Below are positions 5,249 through 5,277 of a stretch of 5,277 nt of DNA, in pieces. The stretch is from assembly GCA_005893185.1 (NCBI GenBank), contig VBOS01000272.1:1-5277 (forward strand). The letters are read 5' to 3'. Each line of letters begins with the position of its first letter. Positions within the stretch are counted from its first letter, which is position 1. Both the position numbers and the translations under genes were made by a program. Source of the stretch: Candidatus Eiseniibacteriota bacterium (GTDB lineage: Bacteria > Eisenbacteria > RBG-16-71-46). The notes beneath the pieces are model-generated. The model was not told the origin of the DNA, did not search any database, and saw only the letters and a program-made list of their open reading frames with translations.

Positions 5249-5277
5249 ATGCTGAGCCGCATCCGCGCCGCCGCGCT
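5249..5277 (+). CDS. Start of an unidentified gene, cut by the window edge
   Basis: An ATG preceded by GAGGG (5240-5244) with a 4-base spacer opens a frame reading MLSRIRAAA to the end of the window. The short basic start followed by alanines could begin a signal peptide or membrane anchor, but nine residues are too few to name anything. Support comes from the ribosome binding site and the good promoter about 145 bp upstream. The frame is also open further upstream without a better start codon, so the start is tentative. Confidence 0.5.

Noticed and set aside
1..5277. Mobile element, CRISPR array, tRNA/rRNA, toxin-antitoxin or defence system
   Set aside because: No transposase or integrase, spaced direct-repeat array, tRNA-like cloverleaf or defence-type domain is visible. 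The genes are ordinary redoxin, kinase, phosphoesterase and exporter families.

Overview
The window is GC-rich (roughly 70%), with strongly G/C-ending codons, GTG start codons and long open antisense frames. Its soluble hybrid histidine kinase has a GAF domain, an HDFNN-type phosphoacceptor and a C-terminal receiver, and its secreted phosphoesterase is of the AcpA/PF04185 kind. Together these suggest a GC-rich environmental bacterium such as a myxobacterium or another deltaproteobacterial-grade lineage. This placement is inference; no marker gene is present to fix it.

Layout. (1) 1-387, plus strand: the 3' part of a thioredoxin-fold redoxin gene, cut by the window edge. (2) 384-2399, minus strand: a GAF-HisKA-HATPase-REC hybrid histidine kinase converging on the redoxin gene. 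The two stop codons share one CTAG, and a 10-bp perfect inverted repeat lies just past the kinase stop. (3) 2400-2572: about 170 bp with a ribosome binding site, a candidate kinase promoter with a perfect palindrome as its spacer, and two hairpins. (4) 2573-3598, minus strand: an exported phosphoesterase (acid phosphatase/phospholipase C-like). (5) 3599-3682: a short divergent intergenic region with one AT-rich patch. (6) 3683-5044, plus strand: a NorM-type MATE multidrug/Na+ antiporter. (7) 5045-5248: a likely sigma70-type promoter (TTGACA, 18 bp, TAGGCT), then a potential leader with two hairpins. (8) 5249-5277, plus strand: the first nine codons of another gene.

How the genes relate. The phosphoesterase and kinase are in tandem on the minus strand with about 113-173 bp between them. 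The kinase appears to have its own promoter, so they are not clearly one operon. The phosphoesterase and the MATE exporter are divergent and may share a control region. No cognate DNA-binding response regulator is visible.

I see no mobile element, CRISPR array, RNA gene or defence system, and nothing that amounts to a new multi-gene system. The items most worth a second look are small: the hairpin at the convergent gene junction, the palindrome inside the kinase promoter, the structured leader near the right edge, and the cysteine-free redoxin.
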